Positions 43,055-51,725 of a stretch of DNA of 64,000 nt are shown here, one piece after another. The position numbers and the translations under genes are program-made. Below the pieces are notes generated by a model. The model was not told the origin of the DNA, did no database searches, and saw only the letters and a list, made by a program, of their open reading frames with translations. Source of the stretch: Streptomyces physcomitrii (GTDB lineage: Bacteria > Actinomycetota > Actinomycetes > Streptomycetales > Streptomycetaceae); NCBI RefSeq assembly GCF_012273655.1, contig NZ_JAAWWP010000001.1, positions 496,001-560,000 of the forward strand. Direction: 5' to 3'. How positions within the stretch are numbered: position 1 is the first letter of the stretch; each line of letters starts with the position of its first letter.

Positions 43055-43237
43055 GGGCGTGTGCCACCTCCTTGAGGGACCACCGGAACCCGCGTTCCGT
43101 GCCCCGCGGCCCGTGCTGTGCGGCCTTCGAGAAACGATTCACAAGTTCACAAGTGGAGGGACTCTCAGAGTCGCAAAGAGTGGGCAAACCGGCAAGGGGT
43201 GGTACGGGGCTGCCGCGGCCCAAGGGCAACAGGCCGC

Positions 43238-44038
43238 TCAGCGGCGGGACTTGAGGTGGTCGAGCAGTTCGTCGTGGAGGAGGCCGTTGGAGGCGGCGGC
43301 GTTCTCGCTGTGCGGCCCCGGGCGTCCGTCGAGCCCGGTGAAGCTGCCGCCCGCCTCGGTCACGATGATCGCGTTCGCCGCCATGTCCCACAGCGACAGC
43401 TCGGGCTCCGCGCACAGGTCCACCGAGCCCTCGGCGACCATCATGTACGGCCAGAAGTCCCCGTAGCCACGGGTGCGCCAGACCTTGCGGCTGAGGTCGA
43501 GGAAGCCGTCGAGCCGCCCCTGCTCCTCCCAGCCGCTGAGGCTGGAGTACGCGAAGGAGGCGTCCTGGAGGCGGGAGACCGCGGAGACCTTCAGCCGGGA
43601 GGCGGCGGAGAGGCTGCGGCCGGTGAAGGCGCCGTGGCCCCGGGCGGCCCACCAGCGGCGGTTGAGCGCCGGGGCCGAGACCAGGCCGACCACCGGCTGG
43701 AAGCCGTTCTCGCCCGCCTCCATCAGGGAGATCAGGGTCGCCCAGACCGGCACGCCGCGTACGTAGTTCTTGGTGCCGTCGATCGGGTCGACCACCCAGC
43801 GCCGGGGGCCGGTGCCCTCGATGCCGAACTCCTCGCCGAGAACCGCGTCGCGCGGGCGGGCGCGGTGCAGCTGCCCGCGGATGAGCTCCTCGGCGGCCTT
43901 GTCGGCCTCGGTCACCGGGGTCATGTCCGGCTTCGTCTCGACTTTCAGGTCGAGCGCCTTGAACCGGTCCATGGTCCCGGCGTCGGCGGCGTCGGCGAGC
44001 ACATGGGCCAGCCGCAGGTCATCGAGATAGTCGGGCAT
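43238..44038 (-). CDS. hisN: Histidinol-phosphatase HisN (inositol-monophosphatase family)
   Basis: 266 residues with the IMPase metal-binding motifs LGEEFG, VVDPIDGTKNYVRG and LSLWDMAA. In S. coelicolor the IMPase-family HisN supplies the histidinol-phosphate phosphatase step of histidine synthesis, and length and sequence match that type (recollection). No other his gene is adjacent. TACTGT on the minus strand (44050-44045) ends 6 bp before the ATG, predicting a leaderless message. Divergent from the TetR gene across 154 bp. Confidence 0.88.
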   Translation of the reverse strand: MPDYLDDLRLAHVLADAADAGTMDRFKALDLKVETKPDMTPVTEADKAAEELIRGQLHRARPRDAVLGEEFGIEGTGPRRWVVDPIDGTKNYVRGVPVWATLISLMEAGENGFQPVVGLVSAPALNRRWWAARGHGAFTGRSLSAASRLKVSAVSRLQDASFAYSSLSGWEEQGRLDGFLDLSRKVWRTRGYGDFWPYMMVAEGSVDLCAEPELSLWDMAANAIIVTEAGGSFTGLDGRPGPHSENAAASNGLLHDELLDHLKSRR

Positions 44039-44192
44039 GGACGAACAGTATCCAGCGGGGGGAGCGATCGGCCAGGCCGCACCCGGGCGGGTCGGCGCCC
44101 GTACCGCCCGTACCGCCCGCGGACCCTTGACACCTTGCCGGGCTGCGTCAACTCTGACGGCAGCCGCCTGTGCGGCGGCCCGGGAGGCGAGG

Positions 44193-44807
44193 ATGCCCGC
44201 AGCACGCGAAGCCCTGCTGGACGCCGCGTCCGCCGTCCTCGCGCGCCGGCCCTGGCCCCGGGTGCGGATGGTCGACGTGGCGGCGATGTCCGGTCTCTCC
44301 CGGCAGACCCTCTACAACGAGTTCGGTACGAAGGAGGGGCTCGGCCGCGCCCTGGTCCGGCGGGAGGCCGACGCCTACCTCGCCGGGATCGACCGGGCGC
44401 TCGCCGCCGAGGGCGACCCGGCCGAGCGGCTGACCGCGGCCGCCGAGTGGACGGTGGCCGCCGCCCGCCGCAGTGCGCTGCTGCGCGCCCTGCTCACCGG
44501 CTGCTGGAGCGAGCGGCTGCCGAGACCGGTGCCGGGCGCGGCCGACTCGGGCAGCCCGGTGCCGGCCCAGCGCCGCGCCGATGCCCCGCTGCCCGCCCCC
44601 GCCGACCTCCTCGCCCTGGTCCGCGACCGCTGCCTGGCCGCCCTGTGCGCACCCGGCGCGAGCGGTGTGCACCCCGAACTCCTGCTGCTCGCCTGCGAGG
44701 TGGGGATGCGGCTCGCGCTCTCCTGCGTCCAGGCCCCGTCCGCGCGGGACGGCGCCGGGCGGCTGGTCCGGGAGGCCCTTGACCCGCTGCTCGCCAGGAC
44801 GGTCTGA
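44193..44807 (+). CDS. TetR-family transcriptional regulator
   Basis: 204 residues from an ATG preceded by GGGAGG. The N-terminal helix-turn-helix is typical: ALLDAASAVLARRPWPRVRM, VAAMSGLSRQTLYNEFGTKE. The C-terminal ligand domain is alpha-helical, with a Pro/Ala-rich loop (about 110-135) and LALSCVQAPS near the end. A TTGACA-N17-AACTCT promoter lies at 44127-44155. It converges on the SMR exporter gene. The exporter promoter has a hairpin-like inverted repeat that could be its operator, but this pairing is only inferred from proximity. Confidence 0.85.
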   Translation: MPAAREALLDAASAVLARRPWPRVRMVDVAAMSGLSRQTLYNEFGTKEGLGRALVRREADAYLAGIDRALAAEGDPAERLTAAAEWTVAAARRSALLRALLTGCWSERLPRPVPGAADSGSPVPAQRRADAPLPAPADLLALVRDRCLAALCAPGASGVHPELLLLACEVGMRLALSCVQAPSARDGAGRLVREALDPLLARTV

Positions 44808-44906
44808 GCAGCGGGCGGGGGAGTGGCCCAACCGGGCCGCGGGGAAGGGGAGTCGGCGGACGCCGCGCTCAACAGCCCCGGCCGGACGGCGACTTGCCGC
44901 AGTAGC

Positions 44907-45230
44907 TCAGTGCGCCGAGCCCGAGAGCTGGAGCCCGATGACGCCGATGATGACGAAGCTGATCGAGACGATCTTCAGCGTGGAGACCAGGTCGCCGAGG
45001 AAGACCATGCCGTAGATGGCGGTGCCCGCGGCGCCGATGCCGGTCCAGACCGCGTAGGCCGGGCCGACGTCGAGCTTCTTCAGGGAGAGGGTGAGCAGGC
45101 CGAAGCTGCCCAGCGCGAAGGCGCAGAAGGCGACGGTCGGCCAGAGGCGGGTGAAGCCGTGCGAGAGCTTGAGGCAGACCGCGAAACCGGTTTCGAGCAG
45201 TCCGGCGACGATGACCAGCAGCCACGCCAT
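44907..45230 (-). CDS. Small multidrug resistance (SMR) family exporter, SugE-like
   Basis: 107 residues with four transmembrane helices and the essential membrane-embedded Glu13 (LVIVAGLLETGFAVCLK). The segment YAVWTGIGAAGTAIYGMVFLGD matches SugE/Gdx-type SMR proteins, which export guanidinium or quaternary cations. A single gene suggests a homodimer in dual topology. The ATG at 45230 follows GGGAGGCAAGAAC. It converges with tetR and is 137 bp from rsgA. I saw no convincing guanidine riboswitch; an inverted repeat overlaps the likely start of transcription instead. Confidence 0.88.
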   Translation of the reverse strand: MAWLLVIVAGLLETGFAVCLKLSHGFTRLWPTVAFCAFALGSFGLLTLSLKKLDVGPAYAVWTGIGAAGTAIYGMVFLGDLVSTLKIVSISFVIIGVIGLQLSGSAH

Positions 45231-45261
45231 GTTCTTGCCTCCCGCGTACCAGGTCCGTGAC

Positions 45262-45294
45262 CGCACCATCGGTGTTTGCCTCGTGCTTGGTGCG
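45262..45294 (-). promoter_or_regulatory. Inverted repeat near the SMR promoter
   Basis: CGCACCA (45262-45268) and TGGTGCG (45288-45294) form a 7-bp inverted repeat with a 19-bp gap, just downstream of a CATAAT-like -10 (45300-45295, minus strand). It is a plausible operator for a dimeric repressor. Confidence 0.4.
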
Positions 45295-45367
45295 ATTATG
45301 CCCTTACCTTTGCGGGCGCGGCGCAAACTCCCTGAGGATCCGTCACCGCCCGCCCGCTCGGCCCGCC

Positions 45368-46378
45368 TCAGTCGCCCTCGTGCCGCTCCCGGGTGGAGAG
45401 CAGCCGCCGCAGCGAGTACAGCCGCGCGGGGTCGGCGTGGCCCTCGGCCACCCAGTCGTCCAGGGCGCAGTCCGGTTCGTCGTGGCTGCAGGCCCGCGGG
45501 CAGCCCTCGGTGCCGGGTACCAGTTCGGGGAAGGCGTTGATCACCCGGGACGGGTCGACATGCGCGAGCCCGAAGGACCGTACGCCCGGGGTGTCGACCA
45601 CCCAGCCCGCCTCGGGACCGCCCAGCGGCAGCGCGAGGGCCGAGGTGGTGGTGTGCCTGCCGCGCCCGGTGACCGCGTTGACATGGCCGGTGCTGCGGCG
45701 GCGGTCCTCCGGGACCAGCGCGTTGACCAGGGTGGTCTTGCCCACCCCGGAGTGCCCGACGAAGGCGGTGATCTGCCCGGCGAGCAGCTCCCGCACCCGC
45801 TCGGCACCGCCGTGCGCCAGCTCCTCGCGGGAGGTCACCACATGGGGCACCCCGAGCGAGTCGTAGGTGCGCAGGAGTTCCGTGGCCGGGGCGAGGTCGG
45901 ACTTGGTGAGGACGAGCAGCGGGGTCAGCCCGCCGTCGAAGGCGGCGACCAGGCAGCGGTCGATCAGCCGGGGCCGGGGCTCCGGGTCGGCGAGGGCGGT
46001 GACGATCGCGAGCTGGTCGGCGTTGGCGACCACGACCCGCTCGTACGGGTCGTCGTCATCGGCCGTCCGGCGCAGTACCGAGGAGCGCGCGCCGATCCGT
46101 ACGATCCGCGCGAGGGTGTCCTTCTTTCCGGAGAGGTCGCCCACCAGCGCGACCTGGTCGCCGACGACCGCGGCCTTGCGGCCCAGCTCGCGGGCCTTCA
46201 TCGCGGTCACCACGCGGTCCCCGACGAGCACCGTCAGGCGCCCGCGGTCCACGGTGAGGACCATGCCCTCGGCGGCGTCCTCGTGCTTGGGCCGGATGCT
46301 GGTACGCGGGCGGTTGCCCTTGCGGTTGGGGCGGACGCGGACGTCGTCCTCGTCGGTGTGCTTGCCGTAGCGGCGCAT
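45368..46378 (-). CDS. rsgA: Ribosome small-subunit-dependent GTPase A
   Basis: 336 residues. A circularly permuted GTPase order identifies RsgA: LTKSDL (G4), then GHSGVGKTTLVNAL (G1), then DTPGVRSFGL (G3). The C-terminal zinc site follows (CPRACSH...CALDDW, Cys-x4/5-His pattern). The N-terminal OB-fold includes RGRLTVLVGDRVVTA. RsgA assists late 30S maturation. The start lies 15 bp after the aroA stop, so aroA-rsgA is an operon. Its N-terminal 35 residues are a basic RPNRKGNRP-type extension typical of actinobacteria. Confidence 0.93.
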   Translation of the reverse strand: MRRYGKHTDEDDVRVRPNRKGNRPRTSIRPKHEDAAEGMVLTVDRGRLTVLVGDRVVTAMKARELGRKAAVVGDQVALVGDLSGKKDTLARIVRIGARSSVLRRTADDDDPYERVVVANADQLAIVTALADPEPRPRLIDRCLVAAFDGGLTPLLVLTKSDLAPATELLRTYDSLGVPHVVTSREELAHGGAERVRELLAGQITAFVGHSGVGKTTLVNALVPEDRRRSTGHVNAVTGRGRHTTTSALALPLGGPEAGWVVDTPGVRSFGLAHVDPSRVINAFPELVPGTEGCPRACSHDEPDCALDDWVAEGHADPARLYSLRRLLSTRERHEGD

Positions 46379-46393
46379 GATCGGATCCGCCCG

Positions 46394-47713
46394 TCAGTTC
46401 CCGAGCATCCCGGTCCACATCTCGGGGAAGTCCGGAAGGGTCTTCGCGGTGGTGGCCACATTCTCGATCCGTACGCCGTCCACCGCCAGGCCGATGACCG
46501 CGCCCGCGGTCGCCATCCGGTGGTCGTCATAGGTGTGGAAGGTGCCGCCGTGCAGCGGGCGGGGGCGGATGTGCAGTCCGTCCGCGGTCTCGGTGACCTC
46601 GCCGCCGAGCGCGTTGATCTCGCGGGTGAGGGCGGCCAGGCGGTCCGTCTCGTGCAGCCGCAGATGGGCCACTCCGCTGAGGGTGGAGGGGGAGTCGGCG
46701 AGCGCGGCGACGGCCGCGATGCCGGGGGTCAGCTCGCCCACCTCGCCGAGGTCGGCCTCGATGCCGTGGATCCGGCCGCTGCCGGTGAACACCAGGCCCT
46801 GGCCGGTGAGTTCGCAGCTGCCGCCCATCGCGGTGAACAGCTCGCGCAGCGCGTCGCCGGGCTGGGTGGTGCGGGCCGGCCAGTCCGGGACGACGACCCG
46901 GCCGCCGGTCACCAGGGCGGCGGCGAGGAAGGGCTGGGCGTTGGAGAGGTCCGGCTCGACCGTGAGGTCCCGGCCGAGCAGGGCGCCGGGGGAGACCCGC
47001 CAGACGTTCGGCTCGCCGCCGGAGTCGGGGGTGTCCACCTGCACCCCGGCCGCGCGCAGCATCTCGACCGTCATCCGGATGTGCGGCATCGAGGGCAGCG
47101 TACGGCCGGTGTGCCGGACCTCGACGCCCTGGTTGAAGCGCGGCCCGGAGAGCAGCAGCGCGGAGACGAACTGGGACGAGGAGGAGGCGTCCACGGCGAC
47201 CTTGCCGCCCTCCAGGGCGCCGCCGCCGCGCACGGTCATCGGCAGGGCGCCGCGCCCGTCGTCGTCGATCCGGGCGCCGAGTGCGCGCAGGGCGTCGATC
47301 ACCCCGTGCAGCGGGCGTTCGTACGCGCGCGGGTCGCCGTCGAAGCGGACCGGGCCGTCCGCCAGGGTCGCGACCGGCGGCAGGAAGCGCATCACGGTGC
47401 CGGCGTTGCCGACGTCCACCGTGGAGCCGCCGCGCAGCCGGTCCGGCGGGATGACCCGCCAGGCCTCGCCGGAGCCGTCCGGGCCCACGCCCTCCTCGAT
47501 GCCGACGCCGAGGGAGCGCAGCGCGGCGGCCATCAGGAGCGAGTCCCGCGAGCGCAGCGGGCGGCGCAGCCAGCCCGGCTCGGCGGCGAGGGCGGCCAGC
47601 ACCAGGGCGCGGTTGGTGACCGACTTGGAACCCGGCACCTGCACGGTCGCGTCGACGGCACCGTTCGCGGACGGCGCGGGCCAGAGGTCCTGTGAGGCGA
47701 GGTTCGCGGTCAT
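46394..47713 (-). CDS. aroA: 3-phosphoshikimate 1-carboxyvinyltransferase (EPSP synthase)
   Basis: 439 residues. Catalytic segments are [66 protein letters not shown] and [11 protein letters not shown]. It makes 5-enolpyruvylshikimate-3-phosphate in the shikimate pathway. The active-site loop reads GNAGTVMRF, the class I layout. TAAGCT on the minus strand (47725-47720) ends 6 bp before the ATG, predicting leaderless mRNA. It is followed by rsgA. The 176 bp upstream, towards the SRAP gene, show nothing else I can identify. Confidence 0.95.
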   Translation of the reverse strand: MTANLASQDLWPAPSANGAVDATVQVPGSKSVTNRALVLAALAAEPGWLRRPLRSRDSLLMAAALRSLGVGIEEGVGPDGSGEAWRVIPPDRLRGGSTVDVGNAGTVMRFLPPVATLADGPVRFDGDPRAYERPLHGVIDALRALGARIDDDGRGALPMTVRGGGALEGGKVAVDASSSSQFVSALLLSGPRFNQGVEVRHTGRTLPSMPHIRMTVEMLRAAGVQVDTPDSGGEPNVWRVSPGALLGRDLTVEPDLSNAQPFLAAALVTGGRVVVPDWPARTTQPGDALRELFTAMGGSCELTGQGLVFTGSGRIHGIEADLGEVGELTPGIAAVAALADSPSTLSGVAHLRLHETDRLAALTREINALGGEVTETADGLHIRPRPLHGGTFHTYDDHRMATAGAVIGLAVDGVRIENVATTAKTLPDFPEMWTGMLGN

Positions 47714-47889
47714 GGCCTCAGCTTAATGCCCGGCACGATCACCAGGACGAGGGCGAAGAGCCGAGAGGAAAGGGGAGATAGGGGACGATTTCGGGGGGAC
47801 TCCGTGAGGGCCGGACCCTGCGGGGGACCGGTCCGGCAGCAGGCCGCAGGACGCGGAAGCGGGCTCGGGACAGGGATCGGGAAGGGGGC

Positions 47890-48705
47890 TCAGAAAAGGG
47901 TGCTCTCCTCCGGTGCCGCCAGTTCCTTCAGGAGTTCGGGGCCGTTGTTGCGGACGTTGCTGACCGCGGTGGAGACCGGGTAGGCGCGCATCAGACCGGT
48001 GGGCGGCGGCTCCAGGAGGGCGCGCAGGTGCTCCGGTTCGGTGTGGCCGGGGTCGAGCCAGTCGTCCCAGCGGTCGGGGGTGAGCATCAGCGGCATCCGC
48101 GGGTGGATGTCGGCGAGCGCGCCCGGCCCCTCCTCGGGTCCCGCCGCCAGCGGTGCGGTCTCCGCCTCCGTGGTGATCACCGCGCAGGTCACCCACCAGG
48201 CGCCGGGGTGCCCCTCGGGCAGGGTGCCGTCGCGCCAGAACTCGTAGAGACCGGCCATCGCGAAGACCGAGCCGTCGGCGGGGGTGACGAAGTACGGCTG
48301 CTTGCGGGCCCGCTTCTTGCGGCCGGCGACCTCCAGCTCGCGCTCCTCGCCGCCGGTGACCCACTCGTAGTAGCCGTCGGCGGGCAGCAGACAGCGGCGG
48401 GCGGCGAAGGCGCGGCGGTAGGAGGGCTTCTCGTGCACGGTCTCCGCGCGGGCGTTGATCATCCGGGCGGCGCCCTCGGGGGTCTTCGCCCAGGAGGGCA
48501 CCAGTCCCCACCGCAGTTTGCGCAGCTGGCGAACCGGAGCGCGGCTCTCGGCGTCTTTCACCGGACGGTCGAGCACCGCCCAGACCTCCTTGGTGGGGGC
48601 GACATTCCAGTCCGCCTCCATGGTCTCCTCGGGTTCCCACTTCTCGATCCCGAAGATGCCGGTGAGGTCCTCGGGGCTCCGGCTGGCCGCATACCGTCCG
48701 CACAT
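47890..48705 (-). CDS. SOS-response-associated peptidase (SRAP/YedK/HMCES)
   Basis: 271 residues starting MCGRYA. The catalytic Cys2 becomes N-terminal after Met removal; other family residues appear in INARAETV, YYEW and IHPRMPLML. SRAP proteins form a thiazolidine crosslink to abasic sites in single-stranded DNA. ATG 48705 was chosen because Cys2 must follow the start; an upstream in-frame ATG would add three residues and block chemistry. It is divergent from the M50-like gene. The region adds to the DNA repair theme of the window. Confidence 0.93.
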   Translation of the reverse strand: MCGRYAASRSPEDLTGIFGIEKWEPEETMEADWNVAPTKEVWAVLDRPVKDAESRAPVRQLRKLRWGLVPSWAKTPEGAARMINARAETVHEKPSYRRAFAARRCLLPADGYYEWVTGGEERELEVAGRKKRARKQPYFVTPADGSVFAMAGLYEFWRDGTLPEGHPGAWWVTCAVITTEAETAPLAAGPEEGPGALADIHPRMPLMLTPDRWDDWLDPGHTEPEHLRALLEPPPTGLMRAYPVSTAVSNVRNNGPELLKELAAPEESTLF

Positions 48706-48791
48706 GAGTGCCACACTGCCACTTCGCCCCGTCGCCGGGCCACCGCCCCGACCACCCCGCCAAGACCCACCCGAGGAGCCCGCCCCCGCCC

Positions 48792-49514
48792 ATGGACCTC
48801 ATCGACCTGACCTCCCTGACCGGCCTGTGGGACCGCGTCTTCGGCAGCCAGCCCGAGCCGGACCTGTGGGTCGTCCTCGCCACCGGACTGCTCGCGCTCG
48901 GCGCCGTCGCCTCGCCGCGCGCCTGGCGGCTGACCCGCAACGCGATCACCATCGCCCACGAGGGCGGCCACGGACTGGTGGCCCTGCTCATGGGGCGCCG
49001 CCTGGACGGGATACGCCTGCACTCGGACACCAGCGGACTGACCGTCAGCCGCGGCAGACCGACCGGCCCCGGCATGGTCTTCACCGCGGCGGCCGGGTAC
49101 ACCGCCCCGCCGCTGCTCGGGCTCGGCGGCGCCGCCCTGCTCGCCGCGCACCACATCACCGCGCTGCTCTGGCTCGCCACCGGGCTGCTGCTCGCCGTGC
49201 TCGTGATGATCCGCAACGCCTACGGCGCCCTCTCCGTCCTGGTCACCGGCGGCCTCTTCGTCCTCGTCTCCTGGACCACCGGACCCCAGGTGCAGGCGGC
49301 CTTCGCGTATCTGGCCGTCTGGTTCCTGCTGCTCGGCGGGGTGCGCCCGGCCTTCGAACTTCAGGCCAAGCGCCGCCGCCAGGGCGCCGCGGACTCCGAC
49401 GCCGACCAGCTCGCCCGGCTGACCCAGGTGCCGCCCGCGGTCTGGTTCCTGCTCTTCCATGTGGTCTCGCTGTGCGCCCTGCTCGGCGGCGGGCGCTGGC
49501 TGCTCGGCCTGTAG
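48792..49514 (+). CDS. M50-family membrane metalloprotease-like protein
   Basis: 240 residues from an ATG at 48792. The zinc site HEGGH (His56-Glu57-His60) lies within the second hydrophobic region, and five or six further hydrophobic segments follow, including AAGYTAPPLLGLGGAALL. This is the M50B-like (COG3402-like) arrangement of putative membrane zinc peptidases. The third metal ligand is not obvious. GAGGAG is about 12 nt upstream. It is divergent from SRAP and 34 bp upstream of the hydrolase gene. No substrate can be deduced. Confidence 0.82.
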   Translation: MDLIDLTSLTGLWDRVFGSQPEPDLWVVLATGLLALGAVASPRAWRLTRNAITIAHEGGHGLVALLMGRRLDGIRLHSDTSGLTVSRGRPTGPGMVFTAAAGYTAPPLLGLGGAALLAAHHITALLWLATGLLLAVLVMIRNAYGALSVLVTGGLFVLVSWTTGPQVQAAFAYLAVWFLLLGGVRPAFELQAKRRRQGAADSDADQLARLTQVPPAVWFLLFHVVSLCALLGGGRWLLGL

Positions 49515-49548
49515 GGGTGTCGTCATGGTCCCGGGGCAGGATGGCCGC

Positions 49549-50202
49549 GTGACGAGCACCGAGAAGATCCGTACCGAGCAGGTCGCCACCGAGACCGGCG
49601 AGGCCCGCGTCCACTGGTATCCGGCGCGGCGCCCGCGCCTGGTCCTCGCCGCGAGCCACGGCGCGGGCGGCGGCATCGAGGCCCGCGACCTCCGGGCGCT
49701 GGCCGCCGCCCTGCCGGAGCACGGGGTGAGCGTGGCCCTGGTCGAACAGCCCTGGCGGGTCGCCGGGAAGAAGGTCGCCCCCGCGCCGCGGACCCTGGAC
49801 ACCGGCTGGCGCGGGGTGTGGCCCGCCCTGGCCGCGCCCGGCCTCCCGGTGGTCGCGGGCGGCCGCAGCGCCGGGGCCCGGGTGGCCTGCCGTACCGCCG
49901 CCGGACTCGGCGCCGCGGGCGTGCTCGCGCTGAGCTTCCCGCTGCACCCGCCCGGCAGGCCGGAGAAGTCGCGGGCCCCGGAACTGCTCGGGGCGGGCCT
50001 GCCCACCCTGGTCGTCCAGGGCGGCAACGACCCCTTCGGACGGCCCGCCGAGTTCCCGGCCGGGGACCACGAGCTCGTCGAGATCCCGTACGGCGACCAC
50101 GGCTTCGCCCTCCCCAAGCGGGCGGAACTCGGCGAGCCCGAGGCGATGCGACTGCTCACGGACGCCGTCACCCGGTGGGCCCTGTCACTTCTGCCCGGCT
50201 GA
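49549..50202 (+). CDS. Alpha/beta-hydrolase of the KANL3/Tex30 type
   Basis: 217 residues from a GTG at 49549 that follows CAGGAT by 6 bp. A compact alpha/beta fold has nucleophile Ser107 in GGRSAGAR, acid Asp161 in QGGNDPFG and His184 in YGDHGFALP. The N-terminal SHGAGGGIEARDL is the oxyanion region. It resembles bacterial KANL3/Tex30-like hydrolases of unknown substrate. It sits between the M50-like gene and the sigma-R promoter of sigR, as in S. coelicolor (recollection). An ATG at 49525 is a possible alternative start. Confidence 0.82.
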   Translation: MTSTEKIRTEQVATETGEARVHWYPARRPRLVLAASHGAGGGIEARDLRALAAALPEHGVSVALVEQPWRVAGKKVAPAPRTLDTGWRGVWPALAAPGLPVVAGGRSAGARVACRTAAGLGAAGVLALSFPLHPPGRPEKSRAPELLGAGLPTLVVQGGNDPFGRPAEFPAGDHELVEIPYGDHGFALPKRAELGEPEAMRLLTDAVTRWALSLLPG

Positions 50203-50213
50203 CCCGCGCCCGG

Positions 50214-50239
50214 GGAATGCGACACCGCCGGGCACTGTT
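50214..50239 (+). promoter_or_regulatory. Sigma-R autoregulatory promoter of sigR
   Basis: GGAAT (50214-50218) and GTT (50237-50239) are separated by exactly 18 bp, matching the sigma-R consensus. The predicted start near 50246 precedes the ATG at 50289, so this promoter makes the longer sigma-R-prime mRNA. Confidence 0.85.
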
Positions 50240-50288
50240 GTGCCGGACAGACGGAAGCCACGTGTCGTACGAGTAAGGGGTCCACCGC

Positions 50289-50465
50289 ATGGGTTCCACC
50301 TTCTGCCCGAGCCGGGAACGCAGCATGAGCGACCTCGAATGGTCGGTGCTGCACGCCCCGCGGACCTCCCCCGCGCGGGCCTCGGCAGCGACGGAGACGG
50401 GGACCGGTCGTCTATCCTCCGAGACGGGCGTGACCGGAAGGGGTCCCGCCACATCGCTTGAGGAG
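50289..50465 (+). other. sigR: N-terminal extension coding for the long SigR isoform (sigma-R-prime)
   Basis: ATG 50289, preceded by AAGGGG at 8 nt, is in frame with sigR and adds 59 residues ([18 protein letters not shown]...). In S. coelicolor an about 55-residue N-terminal extension produced from the sigma-R dependent promoter creates an unstable isoform degraded by Clp protease (recollection). The promoter position here fits that model. Confidence 0.75.
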
Positions 50466-51143
50466 GTGGGTGCGGTCACCGGGACCGATGCGGGGAACGA
50501 TCGCGCAGAGTCCGAGGAGCAGGCACAGCAGCCCGCGGAGACGGCCGCAGAGCGCAACGCACGCTTCGAACGTGACGCGCTGACCTACCTCGACCAGATG
50601 TACTCGGCCGCGTTGCGCATGACGCGCAACCCCGCCGACGCCGAGGACCTGGTGCAGGAGACGTACGCGAAGGCGTACGCCTCGTTCCACCAGTTCCGCG
50701 AGGGCACCAACCTGAAGGCCTGGCTCTACCGGATCCTGACGAACACCTTCATCAACTCCTACCGCAAGAAGCAGCGCGAGCCGCAGCGCAGCGCGGCCGA
50801 GGAGATCGAGGACTGGCAGCTGGCGCGCGCCGAGTCGCACATGTCGACGGGTCTGCGCTCCGCCGAGTCGCAGGCGCTCGACCACCTGCCCGACTCGGAC
50901 GTGAAGGAAGCCCTCCAGTCGATCCCCGAGGAGTTCCGCATCGCCGTGTACCTCGCCGACGTCGAGGGCTTCGCGTACAAGGAGATCGCCGACATCATGG
51001 GCACACCCATCGGCACGGTCATGTCCCGGCTGCACCGGGGCCGCCGTCAGCTGCGCGGCATGCTGGAGGACTACGCGCGCGAGCGCGGGCTGTCCACCGC
51101 GGGCGCTTCGGACTCCGACGCAAGGAAAGGCTCGGGCTCATGA
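50466..51143 (+). CDS. sigR: ECF sigma factor SigR (thiol oxidative stress)
   Basis: 225 residues for the short form from a GTG at 50466. Region 2 ([20 protein letters not shown], then [13 protein letters not shown]) and region 4 ([20 protein letters not shown]) are typical ECF modules. SigR directs transcription of the thioredoxin, mycothiol and proteostasis regulon. The codon lies directly behind AGGAG with almost no spacing, so either the start is inefficient or translation is mostly from the upstream ATG. A TATCCT hexamer (50413-50418) may be the constitutive promoter for the short form. rsrA overlaps its stop by ATGA, so sigma and anti-sigma are coupled. Confidence 0.95.
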   Translation: MGAVTGTDAGNDRAESEEQAQQPAETAAERNARFERDALTYLDQMYSAALRMTRNPADAEDLVQETYAKAYASFHQFREGTNLKAWLYRILTNTFINSYRKKQREPQRSAAEEIEDWQLARAESHMSTGLRSAESQALDHLPDSDVKEALQSIPEEFRIAVYLADVEGFAYKEIADIMGTPIGTVMSRLHRGRRQLRGMLEDYARERGLSTAGASDSDARKGSGS

Positions 51144-51466
51144 GCTGCGGAGAGCCGCACGAGACGGACTGCAGTGAAGTTCTGGACCATCTCTACGAGT
51201 TCCTCGACCGGGAGATGCCCGACTCCGACTGCACCAAGTTCGAGACGCACTTCGAGGAGTGCTCTCCGTGCCTGGAGAAGTACGGTCTCGAACAGGCCGT
51301 GAAGAAGCTGGTCAAGCGGTGCTGCGGACATGACGACGTCCCCGCCGACCTGCGCGACAAGGTCCTCGGCCGGCTCGACCTGATCCGGTCGGGGCAGGCC
51401 GTTCCGGACCACGACCTCACCGGGCCCCCGCCCGGTGACCGGCCCGCGGCCGCCCAGGAGGGCTGA
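51140..51466 (+). CDS. rsrA: Zinc anti-sigma factor RsrA
   Basis: 108 residues of the ZAS family with the zinc-binding motif His37-x3-Cys41-x2-Cys44, plus Cys11 (the other redox/zinc residue), Cys3, Cys31 and a Cys61-Cys62 pair. Reduced RsrA holds SigR; disulfide stress expels zinc and forms the Cys11-Cys44 type disulfide, releasing SigR. The C-terminal Pro/Gly-rich tail is dispensable in the family. Overlap with sigR ensures stoichiometric synthesis. A GC hairpin follows. Confidence 0.95.
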   Translation: MSCGEPHETDCSEVLDHLYEFLDREMPDSDCTKFETHFEECSPCLEKYGLEQAVKKLVKRCCGHDDVPADLRDKVLGRLDLIRSGQAVPDHDLTGPPPGDRPAAAQEG

Positions 51467-51481
51467 CCCCGCGAGCCCGAG

Positions 51482-51504
51482 GGCGGGCCCCGCGCGGGCC
51501 CGCC
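51482..51504 (+). terminator. Hairpin after rsrA
   Basis: GGCGGGCCC (51482-51490) pairs with GGGCCCGCC (51496-51504) around a 5-nt loop, 16 bp after the rsrA stop. No U-tract. Confidence 0.55.
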
Positions 51505-51725
51505 GCGCCCCACGGCCCCGCCCCCAGCACGAAGCCGGGGCGCTGAACAGGCCCTCGGCGCGCTGTCACCCGAAGGTGCGAATCCGGGCCCACGGGGCCC
51601 GGACAATGCGGCGATGCCGCCCCCTTTGGGCCCTCTCCGCCCTATTCTCCGGAGCCTGAACGGGCTTGCCCGGGCCGCCAGTTGCCCGGTCGCCCACCAT
51701 CCAGGGCGCGCGGAGGAGGGCGGCA

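Noticed and set aside
45231..45330. Guanidine-II (mini-ykkC) riboswitch upstream of the SMR gene
   Set aside because: ACGA and ACGG tetranucleotides occur, but neither is closed by the required stem.
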